DNA from: Siphonodentalium dalli
Taxonomy: Eukaryota > Mollusca > Scaphopoda > Gadilida > Siphonodentaliidae
Assembly: GCA_032622095.1 (NCBI GenBank)
Contig: CP136061.1
Coordinates: forward strand, 201,244,244-201,308,243
DNA length: 64,000 bases
Direction of reading: 5' to 3'
Shown here: piece after piece, positions 36,034 to 47,797 of the stretch
How the letters are laid out: each line of letters begins with the position of its first letter
How positions within the stretch are numbered: the first letter of the stretch is position 1
The notes under the pieces: model-generated
What the model was told of the DNA's origin: nothing
What the model saw: the letters and a program-made list of their open reading frames with translations, nothing else
Database searches by the model: none
Translations under genes and position numbers: made by a program

Positions 36034-36464
36034 TTAATGGTACTCAATCGGACTAAGCACCCATAAATTACTATTTCTTTGGCTTCAGGGGTAAAACATA
36101 TTTGATTCGAGTCGAGGAACCCATCCATCAAAGCTCAGAGTGATGAGATATTGATTTTTGAAGTTTTTAATTTTCTCGAGATGTGTACTAATAATTGCCA
36201 CCGAAACCAGCAGAAACACTTATTCAAACGGACGAAGATCGATAACTCTAAACATAAATGGTAATACTAACGCAATTTTTACCGAGAACATCCTTTTGAC
36301 GGCGTGTTCTGTGTCACAAGCAATAGATATAAAAAAAACTTCAAAAATTGATATATGATCACTCTGAGCGTTGATGGGTAGGTTCCTCGACTTGAATCAA
36401 TTATTTTTTACCCCCGAAGTCAAAGAAATACTAATTGATGAGGGTCTGATCGGAGTACCTTTAA
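36034..36464. mobile_element. MITE family I, copy 3
   Basis: 431 bp, starts 'ttaatggtactcaatcgg' and ends 'tcggagtacctttaa', flanked by TA (36032-36033, 36465-36466). It shares 'gattcgagtcgaggaaccca' and 'tacccccgaagtcaaagaaa' with the other copies. Confidence 0.88.
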
Positions 36465-36504
36465 TACGACTATCGACTTGTTTCTTGCTTAGTGGGGCAC
36501 GTGC

Positions 36505-36565
36505 CTTACGGACACAGAGTAGCGCCACAAATAAAATAATAATACGGCGTTTAAACGCCCTAATG
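36505..36565. repeat. Single copy of the palindromic 22 bp unit with its flank
   Basis: 'gcgccacaaataaaataata' precedes one 'cggcgtttaaacgccctaatg'. It is the unexpanded form of the array at 34969-35182. Confidence 0.85.
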
Positions 36566-36569
36566 TTGG

Positions 36570-37385
36570 TCAGTCTGATTCATGATAATTTGTGTTCACA
36601 GTAACTATACCCGTTGCATGTCATGGACGCTCTTTTGAAAATTGGACAAATGAAAAAAGTCGAGCGTTACAAAAACATGAATACGGCTGAAATGCACAGA
36701 CATAAGTATAGTACAGTGTCCGTAAGAAACAGAAACATGCAATATAGTCAATATGTTTCTAGCATTGAGTTTTCGAGTTGTTTTTTCACTGATATTCTAA
36801 TGGAATTCTCGTTCCGCGCTTTCGCGTCATCCGGGGACGTCGTTTAGACTCGCCCATGTTTCTTAAGGTGTCACTACGCGATGTGACTTGTCTACTGCAA
36901 CATATATACACTGGTAGATCAATCAAATTCCGGAATTTCATTGAAAAAGAAAGCAGTTGTAATTATATCATTAAAAAAGTCATTACATATCTCCTTATAT
37001 CTCACTAGTGATGAATAGCCGCATGCTTACATGACGCTTGGCATCGCGCCAACATAATTACTGTGCTGATTAATACTATTTCGAAAAGCCGCGGTTAACA
37101 CCGATACCAAACATTGCAAAATGATTGCTTTGTTCGTTAAAGTTCAATTATTGTCCAACTTAGTTGCACACACGAAAATAGGCACAAAAACAAAGAGGCA
37201 AATTGGGGGACTATATGTTTCGTCGCGAGGCAGAGCGCGCAATACTGTCGTATACGATTGTGAAGCGTCTCAGCCAACGCCGTGCATGCTAACATTTTAC
37301 ATGCATTTTCAGCTTCTTTTAAAGATTTTGATCTGTTCAAATGGCATAAAGCACTAGTTTTTTTCATGTCATATACAAGATCTTC
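36570..37385. other. Intergenic, nothing recognised
   Basis: Several ORFs of 65-78 codons on both strands (36614-36847, 37121-37367) with no motif or splice support. Confidence 0.4.
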
Positions 37386-37390
37386 AACTC

Positions 37391-37512
37391 GTTATGTTGG
37401 GATATAAGATTTTATGAAAATAGTTTGATAAATTTGATTCACAATGAGTCTACGACTCGTTGAGAATCAAATTTATCAACCTAATTTCATAAAATCTTAT
37501 ATCCCACATAAC
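37391..37512. repeat. Hairpin element, 122 bp
   Basis: Arms 'gttatgttgggatataagat' and 'atcttatatcccacataac' are nearly perfect. The inner stem 'tttgataaatttgattc'/'gaatcaaatttatcaa' has its loop at 'acaatgagtctacgactcgttga'. Confidence 0.9.
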
Positions 37513-37514
37513 TC

Positions 37515-39500
37515 GATTGTATGCATCGACATGACCATATTTTAATTTACACCGTGTGGGTATGCCAGTACCGTCGGTACAGCCTCTTGTTCAACTTAGA
37601 AATTGTTTTTCTACCCTCAACTTTTGTCCGAGATGGTATTACGTCATTTATTGGTCAATGTTTTTGTAACTTGGTACAATTTTTGACCATCATTGAAACC
37701 TATGCATGCACCTGCAGTTATGAGATCCATCCGTCAGTTTATGCAAGGTTGTGCTCCTCTGTTTCCTGGTTAATGTCTACGAAACTTGACACAGATATTT
37801 ACCACCATGGCAACCTGCAAATTGGTTGATATGGTATACCTTTTGTGTAGCAAATGTGTCCTGCGGGGGTATTATTGGTTCCACTGGGAGAATCACATAT
37901 CTAGTTAACTAAGCTTCCATGAAATTCGTATATGCCGGTATAAGATCGACAGCAGTTCATCCGAGATATTATATTTACTAAGAAACTACTTCGAGCACAA
38001 TTAAAGTAATCTTACAAAGAGATACACACAATGAATAGTCCAAAAGCTTCGTCGCGAAACGACTTAACGGTTAAATCGACATTAAACCCGGATTAAACGA
38101 ATCAAGTCGTCCGTAGTGGGTTCATGCGAATTAACATTAATTTAATTTTATAAAGGCCCATTTAATGTTCGAGTCACCTATTATTTTTTTTTATAGTGCC
38201 TTGATATACGGCTTTAATAACAAATCATTAAATGTGATCAGAATACTATAATTCGTCACCATTTGAAACATATTTGTCTTAGAAGGTGCCGATAGAGTAA
38301 TCGAAAATAGCTGAAATCATAGAAAAATTTCCCAATAATCTGAAAACGATATCGTTTAGACTAAACTATTTTAACTTAATACGCGATTGGCGATGTCTGT
38401 TGACACATCACTGTAAGAGTTTTGTTTACATTACAATGGTTTCAACATGCGAAATGTCGTTATTCACGAGCTATCAATAATTAATATAAGAACAAAGTTT
38501 ATCTATTTATGCACGTTCTTCTTGGTGGTGATGTTTTTACAGATATTTTAGAATTTTTACACATTTTCCCACAAAGAGTGCCTTGTGTCCTTTTAAACGA
38601 ACGGATGAATTTTCCTGCGCTATTATTTCAATGTTATAAAAATTTATTCCCCGTCAAAAAGTTCCCAGGTGTTTAACTGGTGGAATATTATATCTACGCG
38701 TATATCCAGAGTAGAAATGTATGACATGACTATATATGTACATGCATAAATCCACGCATGTGAAGTATGAGCTTGCATTGTCCCCACTCCAGTTCATTGG
38801 CATATACATGTAGGTAACACAATATATCGATCTTTTACCATGATATATAGAGCACGTATAATTTACAAATGGTTCCCGATTTGGAACTCCATTAAACTGG
38901 TCGTGACATGATAGTGTTTAAGTTTATAGTGCAATTATACCTTCCTGTATCTATGTTTCCTGTGTATATTTATTTGTGTTAAACAACTCTTCATTTATGG
39001 AGGACAATAAAGATATATATAAATGTGTGGTGTATACGAAAACGCATAATACAAATATTAAATTGGCTCGCATGCGTACCATTCTTCGGCATCCTATAAA
39101 CATATGCAGCTGATGACATAATGACCCACCAATCGAGTTCAAGCTGTTTGAGTAAGCCACGCACATATGTGCTTATATATACGTGGCCCTAATTAGAAAC
39201 ACATGTTGCATATGAATAGCGTACCAGCAATATCGGATCATCTCAATAATATTCCATTGGATTTAATTTATCGGCAAATCAGACCTAAGGTGAAAATTGA
39301 ATTGACCCGATCGACTGCGGATCACTGTAGGACATAGTCGAGTCGAGTTCTGAATTTGTTTGGTACTAATATTAATATATGATGTCTTAATTTTTTACTA
39401 GCTTTTTAAATTACATGAAAATCAGACTGAAAAAAACTTACACCTTTTGCGCAGAAGAATTCTGAATTGTTCATAGCGGTGATGCTTGTTTTGAACATTA
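37515..39500. other. Upstream intergenic region of the plus-strand TMEM45 gene
   Basis: No ORF with support. A 5' non-coding exon of TMEM45 could lie here but I found no donor or promoter motif I trust. Confidence 0.4.
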
Positions 39501-39560
39501 TCGTGCAGGCAAATTTCATTGGATTGGGTATTTGAGGAACAAAGTGACGGAGCGAGAGTG

Positions 39561-40409
39561 ATGGGGGATTTCAAAGGACATGTCCTACCGGGGACTATTT
39601 TCTTCATTGTCGCATTGTGGTGGTCAATCAGCATCTTTAGAAGATATTGGAATACAAAGTATCACAGAACGACCTTCATGTCATCGGCCTCGTACGCATG
39701 CACACTTGTATGCGTTCGAAAGGAGGATTTCCCTATAGAGTCTGTTGTGAAAATTTCTGCAGCTGTTATTGGAATATTATTGGAAATAATCAACGGGATG
39801 GAAGAAAATGGCAAATTGAAAACAATGGGGGATGTACAACACATGACAATGTACGCTTGTTTTGGCGTGAGCGGTATTGTTGATCTTATGACATATTTTG
39901 CTCTTCCGATTCCACCTCAGTTAGACTATATGACGCTGAGCTTGGCTTTCATGTGTGAGGGACTCTTGTTCATGTCCCATCTGGGTGGTCATCCACCTGT
40001 TTCTACGCAAATACACAGCTATATCGTGTACGCGTCCATGGCAACGTCAATAGTAACCATTATTGAAATGAACTATAGGCACAATGTTATGGCTGCTATG
40101 CTGCGGCCATATTTGACGTTGCTTCAAGGAACGTGGTTCTGGCAAGTAGGGTTCATTCTATACTGTCCAACAGAAGGTTCGCCCATAATGGATCTTCATG
40201 ACCACGAGTCGTTGATGCTTTCCGCCGCAATATTCATCTGGCATGCTTTGGCTGTGTTGGTGTTAATCGTGATTATTGGTATTGTTATAAGTCGTTTCCA
40301 CAAAGGCGGGATACCTGGTGACTTGAAAGAATACCCTCTGCAGAATTTGGAAACTTCTGATGTGAAGAAATATGAACAAATCGCTTTGACAGATAGTGAT
40401 TCTGATTAA
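39561..40409 (+). CDS. TMEM45: TMEM45-family (DUF716) seven-pass membrane protein, complete coding exon
   Basis: A 282-residue protein. The frame is open upstream to about 39519 but has no ATG there. The ATG at 39561 gives MGDFKGHVLPGT, the usual TMEM45 amino terminus, so I start here. Hydrophobic segments lie near residues 8-27, 61-78, 95-115, 122-140, 152-170, 180-201 and 217-245, which fits a seven-pass protein. Family landmarks are QHMTMYACFG (93-102), LLQGTWFWQVGFILY (187-201), DLHDHES (211-217) and FIWHAL (225-230). The tail is short, polar and acidic (LTDSDSD). There is no intron in the coding region. A possible 5'UTR acceptor, 'atcgtgcag', lies about 50 bp upstream of the ATG. The stop codon sits at the very edge of a MITE (40406-40897), whose AATAAA at 40455-40460 is the nearest polyadenylation signal. 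Molecular function is not settled for the family and cannot be read from sequence. Paralogue assignment (A or B) is not possible. Confidence 0.93.
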   Translation: MGDFKGHVLPGTIFFIVALWWSISIFRRYWNTKYHRTTFMSSASYACTLVCVRKEDFPIESVVKISAAVIGILLEIINGMEENGKLKTMGDVQHMTMYACFGVSGIVDLMTYFALPIPPQLDYMTLSLAFMCEGLLFMSHLGGHPPVSTQIHSYIVYASMATSIVTIIEMNYRHNVMAAMLRPYLTLLQGTWFWQVGFILYCPTEGSPIMDLHDHESLMLSAAIFIWHALAVLVLIVIIGIVISRFHKGGIPGDLKEYPLQNLETSDVKKYEQIALTDSDSD

Positions 40410-40897
40410 AGATGAATTATCTCTTTAAATAACAAAATTTAAATAGTTTAAAATAATAAATATGAATTGAAGACCCCTGTCCGGAAACGCTTCAATTAAT
40501 ATTGATTTTATTTCGAATATTTTATTATGAAATGAGATGATTAAATGGGACACTTTATGGCTCTATTTTTAGAACAGGATACCATATAGCGATAAACATT
40601 AGGCTGTTCCCATAGCTACGTACCCAACGACAGGTGTCCCATATTGATTTTTGTATTGTTTTATTCCATAGTTATAAGCGATGATGAGTCTAACTAACGT
40701 TTATTTGTGGCAAATTACACAATCAAATTACTGGTCTCTGTTAACAGTAACCACCATTGCTCGTTAGCTAAACAACCACACGTTTTTAGATAGAAGCATT
40801 TCCGGACAGCAGTCTTCGATTCATATCTAATATTTTATACCCCGGTAACTATATATGACATGTTTACAAAGATATAGACCATCTTTAAATCAACGGA
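40406..40897. mobile_element. MITE family III, copy 3, fused to the TMEM45 3' end
   Basis: Left end 'ttaaagatgaattatctctt' and right end 'atatagaccatctttaaa' are inverted. The inner arms 'gtccggaaacgcttc' and 'agaagcatttccggac' also pair. About 490 bp. The leftmost bases include the TAA stop codon of TMEM45 (40407-40409), and the element contributes AATAAA at 40455-40460. No clear target duplication. Confidence 0.85.
40455..40460 (+). promoter_or_regulatory. Candidate polyadenylation signal for TMEM45
   Basis: AATAAA 46 bp after the stop, inside the MITE. Position and spacing are suitable; use is inferred only. Confidence 0.4.
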
Positions 40898-41950
40898 ATA
40901 CAGTTCAGCAACTTGATTTAGTTTGTGGGATATGATAACAGTCTGTTAGTTCACAAAATACTAATATAAGTTGTCGATGCCATGCAGATTCAACCATCTT
41001 GGTCAGAACAGCAAATAGAATGCGGAAGATGGAAGAAATCTCCAAATTATGGTAGCAATAGGATAATTTATGTAACATATTATGTGGCCAATATTTAGGA
41101 GACGATTATCACTATATTATTTGCGTTATTATTCGCAGTCATTTTGGAGGAAATCCGAAAACAGTATACACGTATCCCCGAATGCTTTTGGAAGAACCAT
41201 ACGCGGGAGATATTCCATGGTCTCATATCCCTTCAAAATATAAGCTACCTGAAAAGACTATATTTGTGTATGGTTTAAGCAGCTGTCCTTCTGTAGGACC
41301 GATCCGCGCGACGTCAGCAATTTTCATTTATTGTTAAATATGGATGAATACATGTAATTATCATAATTGTGAAGTGTATCTCCTGTTATCGTATTTATAC
41401 ATGTATGCATTCGTGTTTGTGCATATGAAATTACCCATGATATTAAGCGTGCTTTCTAAATGTTTGTTCACAGTGTGTATACGTTTTGCTTGCTTCACTG
41501 TTATAAGTGACTTTGAAATAAATCAATGAAAAGTCATAAGGATATCATGATATATATGATTTCAATGTGTTGCTGTGTGTAGATGGGGTATTGCATGAAA
41601 ACATGCTCCGGGTCTTCCGTGCAGGTTTCGGATGAAGCAAGCGATGTTAGTTTATATTGATTGACCATATTTGTTTAGCAATAAAAATAAAAGGTCGCAG
41701 ACCCCACGTCCCCCGAATCGAGGTACCCAAAAAGTCAGGAAGGATTTGCCAGATATTACTGGCACAATTAAATGGGTAAAGGCTGAGAGCTCTCATTCGC
41801 GGCGAGATTTATCACACCAGATTGTCCCTGCTGATTGTGAAGTGAATAAAAATGTCACAGTCCCCTCGTCCCCAGAATCGGTGTGGCTTTGTGGGACGCT
41901 GGCTTTTTTGTAGGAACCATGACTTAATTTGACTTAAACTAGACGATTAT
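40898..41950. other. Intergenic, nothing recognised
   Basis: An 80-codon ORF at 41671-41913 (proline/serine-rich) has no motif. The flanking DNA contains two loose copies of 'ccccacgtcccccgaatcg'/'cccctcgtccccagaatcg' (41702, 41863). Confidence 0.4.
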
Positions 41951-41955
41951 CTACA

Positions 41956-42430
41956 TGTTCTCAAAGGCGAGCCACACACCAAGTATCAAGAGATTCTTTT
42001 GAAGAACGCTCAATTTATCATTGAGACAACACAGATGTTTCTATTTTATTCCATTTATGTCTAAATGGAATAAAATAGAACTTGGTTGTGTCTTCTCAAA
42101 TGAGAACCACCTATCAAATATCAAGAAATTATGTTGAATGTTGCTCAAGTTACCATGCGGACAACACGAACACAGCACTTTCGAAGTCAAAAAATGGGCA
42201 TAACTCAGTAATAAATCATCGGACCCTGACCAAATTCGAACTTGACCTGTGACTTCTCAGATGTGAACCACGTACCAAATATCAAGAAATCCTGTTGAAT
42301 ATTGCTCAAGTTACCATGCGAACAACGCGAAAACAACGCTTTTTAAGTCGAAAAAGGGGCAAAAATCATCGGACCGTGAGCATATTCGAACTTGGTCTGC
42401 GCCTTCTCAAGTTCGAACCACATACCACAA
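41956..42430. repeat. Tandem repeat, ~150-160 bp, three copies (family VI), with a hairpin inserted
   Basis: 'cttctcaaatgagaacc' (42091), 'cttctcagatgtgaacc' (42252) and 'cttctcaagttcgaacc' (42402) each follow 'gacc(a)..attcgaacttg'. A first diverged copy begins near 41960. A 45 bp hairpin (42037-42081, 'gtttctattttattccattt' arms) interrupts it. Confidence 0.78.
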
Positions 42431-42438
42431 AATCACTG

Positions 42439-43144
42439 TGTACACTCGATAACCGGACGTGGAATCGGAAAAAGTGGAATATTAGCATCGGAATCAACAC
42501 CAGGGTAAGTGTTTTGGCTTCTAATTACTCTCTCAGTATCATGGACATGTGGTCTTCCAATTGAATTGTGAATTTTCACAGATAATAACTGATATTTACG
42601 TACATTGTGTTGCATTTTCCTGCCGCTCTTGTGGTTCTATACGTATATAACATGTTGCCACTATTGCGACATTTGTCATTTAAAATCTGTTTTTGCAGCA
42701 TGTTACTGAGAAGTATGCCGATAACTGCATATAATTCCCTGGATACTAACATGCTACAAAAACATATTTTAAATGACATAATTTAATATCGCAATAGTGG
42801 CAACATGTTATATACGCATAGTACAGTAAGAGTGGCAAGAAAATGCAACATTAAGACAATGTACGTAGATATCAGTTATCTGCGAAAATACACATTGAAG
42901 TGGAAGACGGCATTATTTACATGTGAGTTTTATACTTTCGTATTATTTTTCTCCATAACAGCAAATGAGCCGATACAACTCGTCTGCTGTATGTAATTGG
43001 AAATATGTCGTCTGAGGAAAATACCATTACATAACATGTCCATGATACTGAGAGAGTAATTAGAAGCCAAAACACTTACCCTGGTGTTGATTCCGAAGCG
43101 AATATTCTACTTTTCCTATTCCACGTCCGGTTATCGAATGTACA
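42439..43144. repeat. Long imperfect inverted duplication (~700 bp)
   Basis: The left arm 42439-42715 and right arm 42735-43144 pair. Left 'tcgataaccggacgtggaat', 'cagggtaagtgttttggctt' and 'actctctcagtatcatggac' are mirrored at 43138 back to 43035. 'aacatgttgccactattgcg' and 'gtcatttaaaat' are mirrored nearer the centre. The right arm holds about 150 bp absent from the left. The right arm is part of the candidate exon at 43081-43381 and its intron. Confidence 0.9.
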
Positions 43145-43381
43145 CTGTGGGCACGTATATGTTACACTGGTGTAAATGTTTTCCATATGCATCAGTGCTA
43201 ACGTTTTAGTATATACTGTTGGCAATATAAACTTTGGGTCCAAAATTTTCTCATAATCTGAAAAATTGACATTTGAGGAAACTTTTGGCGCAAAAAATTC
43301 ATGTCTGTCTAGCAGGGAATTCGCCTTTAAATCTTGTGTTTTCGTAACTAGTGTCAGAACCGCATAAAAAAGTACTGTCAT
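43081..43381 (-). CDS. Candidate first coding exon of a secreted or membrane protein (hypothetical)
   Basis: An ATG-led frame of about 100 codons. The N-terminus (MTVLFYAVLTLVTKTQ) looks like a signal peptide or membrane anchor. The body has a CPQC pair and an NRT glycosylation-type sequon near the end. On the minus strand the frame meets 'ccagg|gtaagt', a near-ideal 5' splice donor, and the next in-frame codon is the TAA inside that donor. A possible acceptor, 'tattttcgcag', follows about 190 bp further (plus about 42890). No family was recognised. The last ~65 bp of the exon plus the donor also exist as an inverted copy at 42439-42510. The alternative is a chance ORF in a transposon-like inverted duplication. 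Confidence 0.33.
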
Positions 43382-43736
43382 ATTTTAGACCACACCAAAA
43401 GATTCTAAACTTGACTACAGAGGGTTAATTCCTGTGCCAATGGCTATTTTACCTATGGGAAATCATGGGGAAGAGGTGTGATGATTTTTTTTAAAGCACA
43501 CAATGCTATTGACCAATCAGGGCCCAGCGTCTATTTTATTCTCTCCTGTATATATTATATATCGGTGTAACCTATAATTGATTGTGAGATGGCCCCGGGT
43601 TGTCGCTCAGCGGTGCATGGACAGTCTCGTGTCGAAAAAGCTCATATTAAACGCTTGACCGAAAACCTGTCAGAAATAACGACAAGAAAACCATAGTCAG
43701 AATGCCCTCAATATCATATTATGAGGCATATATCAA

Positions 43737-43793
43737 ATATATTGCAGCTTTAATTTAATGATTGCAATCATTACATTAAAGCTGCAATATATG
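43737..43793. repeat. Hairpin, 57 bp
   Basis: Arms 'atatattgcagctttaa' and 'ttaaagctgcaatatat' with centre 'atgattgcaatcat'. Confidence 0.85.
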
Positions 43794-43799
43794 TGAACA

Positions 43800-46060
43800 A
43801 TCTATATATAGGTAACGGCTATGTAGTTGATTATATGGGATAGTTTGTGTATGTGTGTATACTGTTCACTTGGTAAGAAAGGATATGAAAACATTTTTAA
43901 AATCAGACGTTCCAAGCTAAAATTAATCTCAAATATTTAAATACCATACATCACGTACGATATGTGTTCACAAAGAGCGCATACGTTCCAATTGGTTGAA
44001 ATGTTCATCGCGAAACATGCACCGGCCATTTCATTGATACATCATTAACCACACACCCATTGCCAAAAATGTGACGAACGCCTTGACGATTGACAAGTTA
44101 TTATGTTGACAAGCTGCCATAACCATGTAGTTATCCATAACTAATAAACAGTCATAAATGCAACCCAAACATCCGTTATTTCTCATAATCAAAAGGGCAG
44201 AAAAAAAACGAATCCAATCAAACCAACTAGGAAGGGCCTAAGTAGTCATTAAGAGGATTATTCACACCTCTACCCTAACCTACCGAAAACAATAGGTGTC
44301 TGCAAAACGGGCCGACCCCAGCGTGCACATGGAATTATAATGGAAAGCTTGAAATCCAGTCTGGAAGTTATTGCAATTTCCATGTTCATATCTCAAAATA
44401 TCCTCACACCGGGCCGAGCCATGGTTGGTCTGGTGTGTCCTGCGTGGTCCCTCCCATGGTCAGTCAAAACTTTTAATTAATTTAAGAAAAACAAATCGGG
44501 GTGTGAATTTCCCTGTAGTTAGACCCCGAGACACAACACCAAATTTGGTTGAAATTGGTCCAGGGCTCTGGAAGAAAAATTGCGAAGAGACAGATCCTAC
44601 TCTTTTTATACATAACTACACAAGAGAACATACATTCTTTTCGCCTTTAATTGTGAAAATTATGACAAGTGTCATGCAAAATGAATATGTGTTGTAGCCA
44701 TGGATAAATTCCAACATCATAGCATAGAGCAAATAGAAATTGCAGTACATTGTGATTTGATAACAAAAATAAAAAAGTTGTTTGAATATAACCAAATTAA
44801 CAATGAATGTATGCACGGATATCCAAATTACGGTGAAGAAAGATGGCATCAGAATTTGTATGCAGCCAAATACCGGCTCAGTCGCTGATTGGTCGAAAAT
44901 ATATGTTAATAATTATTTGATTGGCAGCTGTGGAAAGGTCCATTCCTACTACATCTGTAATTGTGATATTGTCATCGCGTATGCCTTTCAGAATCAATTT
45001 ATCTGTATACTTTAGTTTTTCTATATATGTATGCAAAGTATTTTTATTTTTTCCCCTTCAGCCAGCCATTTTGCCTTTGCTTTATCTTAGCCAATATTCC
45101 CTCAATGTCAGACTGTCTTAATACATTTAGTTCCTTTTCTAGTTTATCTGACTAAGTATTGTAATGTACACCCTTTGTCTCATCATATAGTTGTTGGTTT
45201 TGTTTGATTGTTTTTTCTTCGAGACCTTCTTTTCTTTTAAATCTATCTGTGTTGCTTAATATGGAACATTTTGACCATTTCCCATAACATTTGGTGGGCA
45301 GTATGTCCTGGAAGCTTTTATTCACTTCTGATTTGCGTTGCTGTTTTATCTATTGTTTATTTTACCACCGATACATGTTGTCAACAAACAAATTATATTA
45401 GTTCAAATACGATTTTCAAATTATGGACGTGCATCGATAATTCCACTGTAACAGTAATATTTAGAAAACAATGGTTTTGAAATGCGTGCGCTCAGTTTTG
45501 GAGAGTTATAAATAAGGAAAGTAAGAACAAAGCCACTCTCAATTGTTCATGTGGGATGTAATGGATATATGCATGGAAATCCCAATTGAATGTTATCACA
45601 TGAGCTCGCTCTCAAATTATCAGAGCAATTTCAACAAACCGGTATCGTCCTAAAAAGAGCTACAAGTTATGTATATTTTATTTTTGTTTTGGATGACCCT
45701 GTTTCCAAGAAATGACGAGAAAAATCAAGTATACAATCGACGGACTCAAATCCACTTTTCGAAATGAATTAAGACTTGTGGAAAACAGCAACATATATCA
45801 GACAGGATTGATTCATTTCGGCATCGTGAAAGAAGATATTTTTATGACTGGCCTGAAATGCCTTTATTGCAGTTGGTTTGATAATGGCTTATAACTACTC
45901 ACTGGTCTCGCCTGTTGAAATAGACCGATCGCGCGCAGGCGATTAATGCTATCAATGATTGGCGTGACCATGTAAAATACATGGAATACATGAATTTACA
46001 TACAGAAATAACATTTTACATACATAAATTACATACAAGTGAGTATCCACCCTTAAACAA
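43800..46060. other. Intergenic with one dispersed-repeat fragment
   Basis: 44520-44612 ('accaaatttggttgaaattg...gacagatcctactctttt') is a copy of the repeat at 33875. ORFs at 44371-44697 and 45712-45894 have no domain or splice support. No gene recognised. Confidence 0.45.
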
Positions 46061-46390
46061 CACACCCACCCCCGCCAAGTGTTCGGAATTATTTTTTGCA
46101 GACCCCCCCCCCCCGGGTTCAAATTATAATTTTGTGTAATGAAATTATAATTTTGTGTAATGAAATTTAATTTAAGTAATTTTATTTTTTAGACTAATGG
46201 CTGACTCAATTTAAAATTTTAGTTTTAAATTAAATCTGTTTTTAAAATAAAATTTAATTTAATTATTGTATGTTTTTAGATTAAACTGCTGACTCAATTT
46301 AACATTTAACCCAAACAATGTAATAAAATTAAATTAAAAAAAAATTTGAATCAAAAAAACTTAATGTGATTTGAGATTAAAAGAACCCGA
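46061..46390. repeat. Low-complexity AT-rich stretch with short duplications
   Basis: 'aaattataattttgtgtaatg' occurs twice in tandem (46118-46160). 'ttttagactaatggctgact' and 'ttttagattaaactgctgact' lie 90 bp apart. C12 run at 46105-46114 region next to a fragment of the G-run element. Confidence 0.65.
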
Positions 46391-46812
46391 ACCTGATTGG
46401 TTTGCGTTTAAATAAAACATGTCCATCTACCTGAACACATGCTTCTGATGCTGTACAGCTGGTGAGTCATTGTTTATTACCCATCAACCCGATGAGTGAT
46501 CGCCTGATATCATTTTGATATATTGCGATTGAGGAGATAGCAACCATCTGTCGTATACAGTAATATACTACAGTACTCGACACATGATTGGGGAAAAGAT
46601 TATATTTATTTCCTAATAATTTCCGGCAATTAAGTCAGTCCCAACAAAAATGGAAAACTATATGTTGGTGTAGCGTATATTACTATGGAATCAATCACTT
46701 CTTCTAAATTTCTAAACAGGCACAACATGCAGGTACTTTACATGTAAATAAAATAAACATCTAGATATTGTGTTATCATATGCTGCACGTATTTGAGATA
46801 CTCCATGTTATC

Positions 46813-47313
46813 ACTTAAAGATGCACATTCCGATTCGATGGTCCGAGTATATATCATCAAATTACAACAACATTTCTGCAAATGCCGTTTTAGTTCTCAG
46901 AATCGATTAATAACAAAAACAAATGCAAACAACTACCAACTATAGTATAAAATTGGCCAAAATGTGTCACATATCAACATTTATTTCAACGCAGGTATTT
47001 TCGACAAATTCCGATAGTAAACGAAAGAAAATTCCTTGTACACCGAGAACAGGAAAACACAATCAATTGCCAGTCGAAAATCCCGACAGGTGGTTTTCGG
47101 CCAATTCCATATATATATTCACACCAGAGCTCGTCGAATTGTTGCTTGCGTGACCAAAATTCGAGGTGGTGAACAGTAATAGATTTAAAACATCGAAATC
47201 TGATAACTCTGAGCCTTGAGGTGTTGTTTCTTCGACTCAAATAAAATGTGTTTACATACTAAGCCGCAGATATACTAAATTAAGGGCGTTGAATAGGATT
47301 GTGCACATTTAAC
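46813..47313. mobile_element. MITE family I, copy 4 (most diverged)
   Basis: Left 'cttaaagatgcacattccg' and right 'gtgcacatttaa'. Shares 'gattcgatggtccgag', 'acaacaacatt' and 'tcgactcaaataaaatgtgt' with the 9.4 kb copy. Confidence 0.72.
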
Positions 47314-47319
47314 GATGTT

Positions 47320-47690
47320 CCAAGTACGATGTCAATGCCGAAATTTATTATTAGATAATAATATAAGATATTTTTGACAATTTACACCTAATAGGGGCAG
47401 ATACCGTTCATAATAACATGAAATATACAAGCAATAACAATGAATATTATGTTAATTAGAATATATTTATGATATTCGATTTGTGTTTGGTTATTTCGTG
47501 TTGACTGTGATATAAATCTGGGTGATTTTGCAAACATGAAAAGACACATTTAAAATGGAACTACTTTTTTAAGCTGACTTTACTTCCTCTTTGGTTGTGA
47601 TAAGGAAATCAATATTAATTTTGTTTAACCCCAGCCATGTTGAGATCGTTTTTCCTTGCTCAAATGTAAATATGTGATAAATTGATCTCA
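47320..47690. other. Intergenic, nothing recognised
   Basis: AT-rich, no feature. Confidence 0.4.
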
Positions 47691-47691
47691 A

Positions 47692-47797
47692 ATTCGTCCC
47701 AATTTTATACGAAATTTATTAACATCCGCCACTAAATAAGTGCACTCGGTTAATAAATTTCGTATAGAATGGCGACTCATCAGAGATTCCCTATGTA
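47692..47797. repeat. Hairpin element, family IV copy 2
   Basis: Arms 'attttatacgaaatttatta' and 'ttaataaatttcgtatagaat'. Complement of the outer part reads 'gggaatctctgatgagtcg', matching the family IV leader. Confidence 0.82.

Noticed and set aside
44371-44697. 108-codon plus-strand ORF
   Set aside because: Crosses a dispersed repeat that also occurs at 33875, so the frame is repeat-derived.
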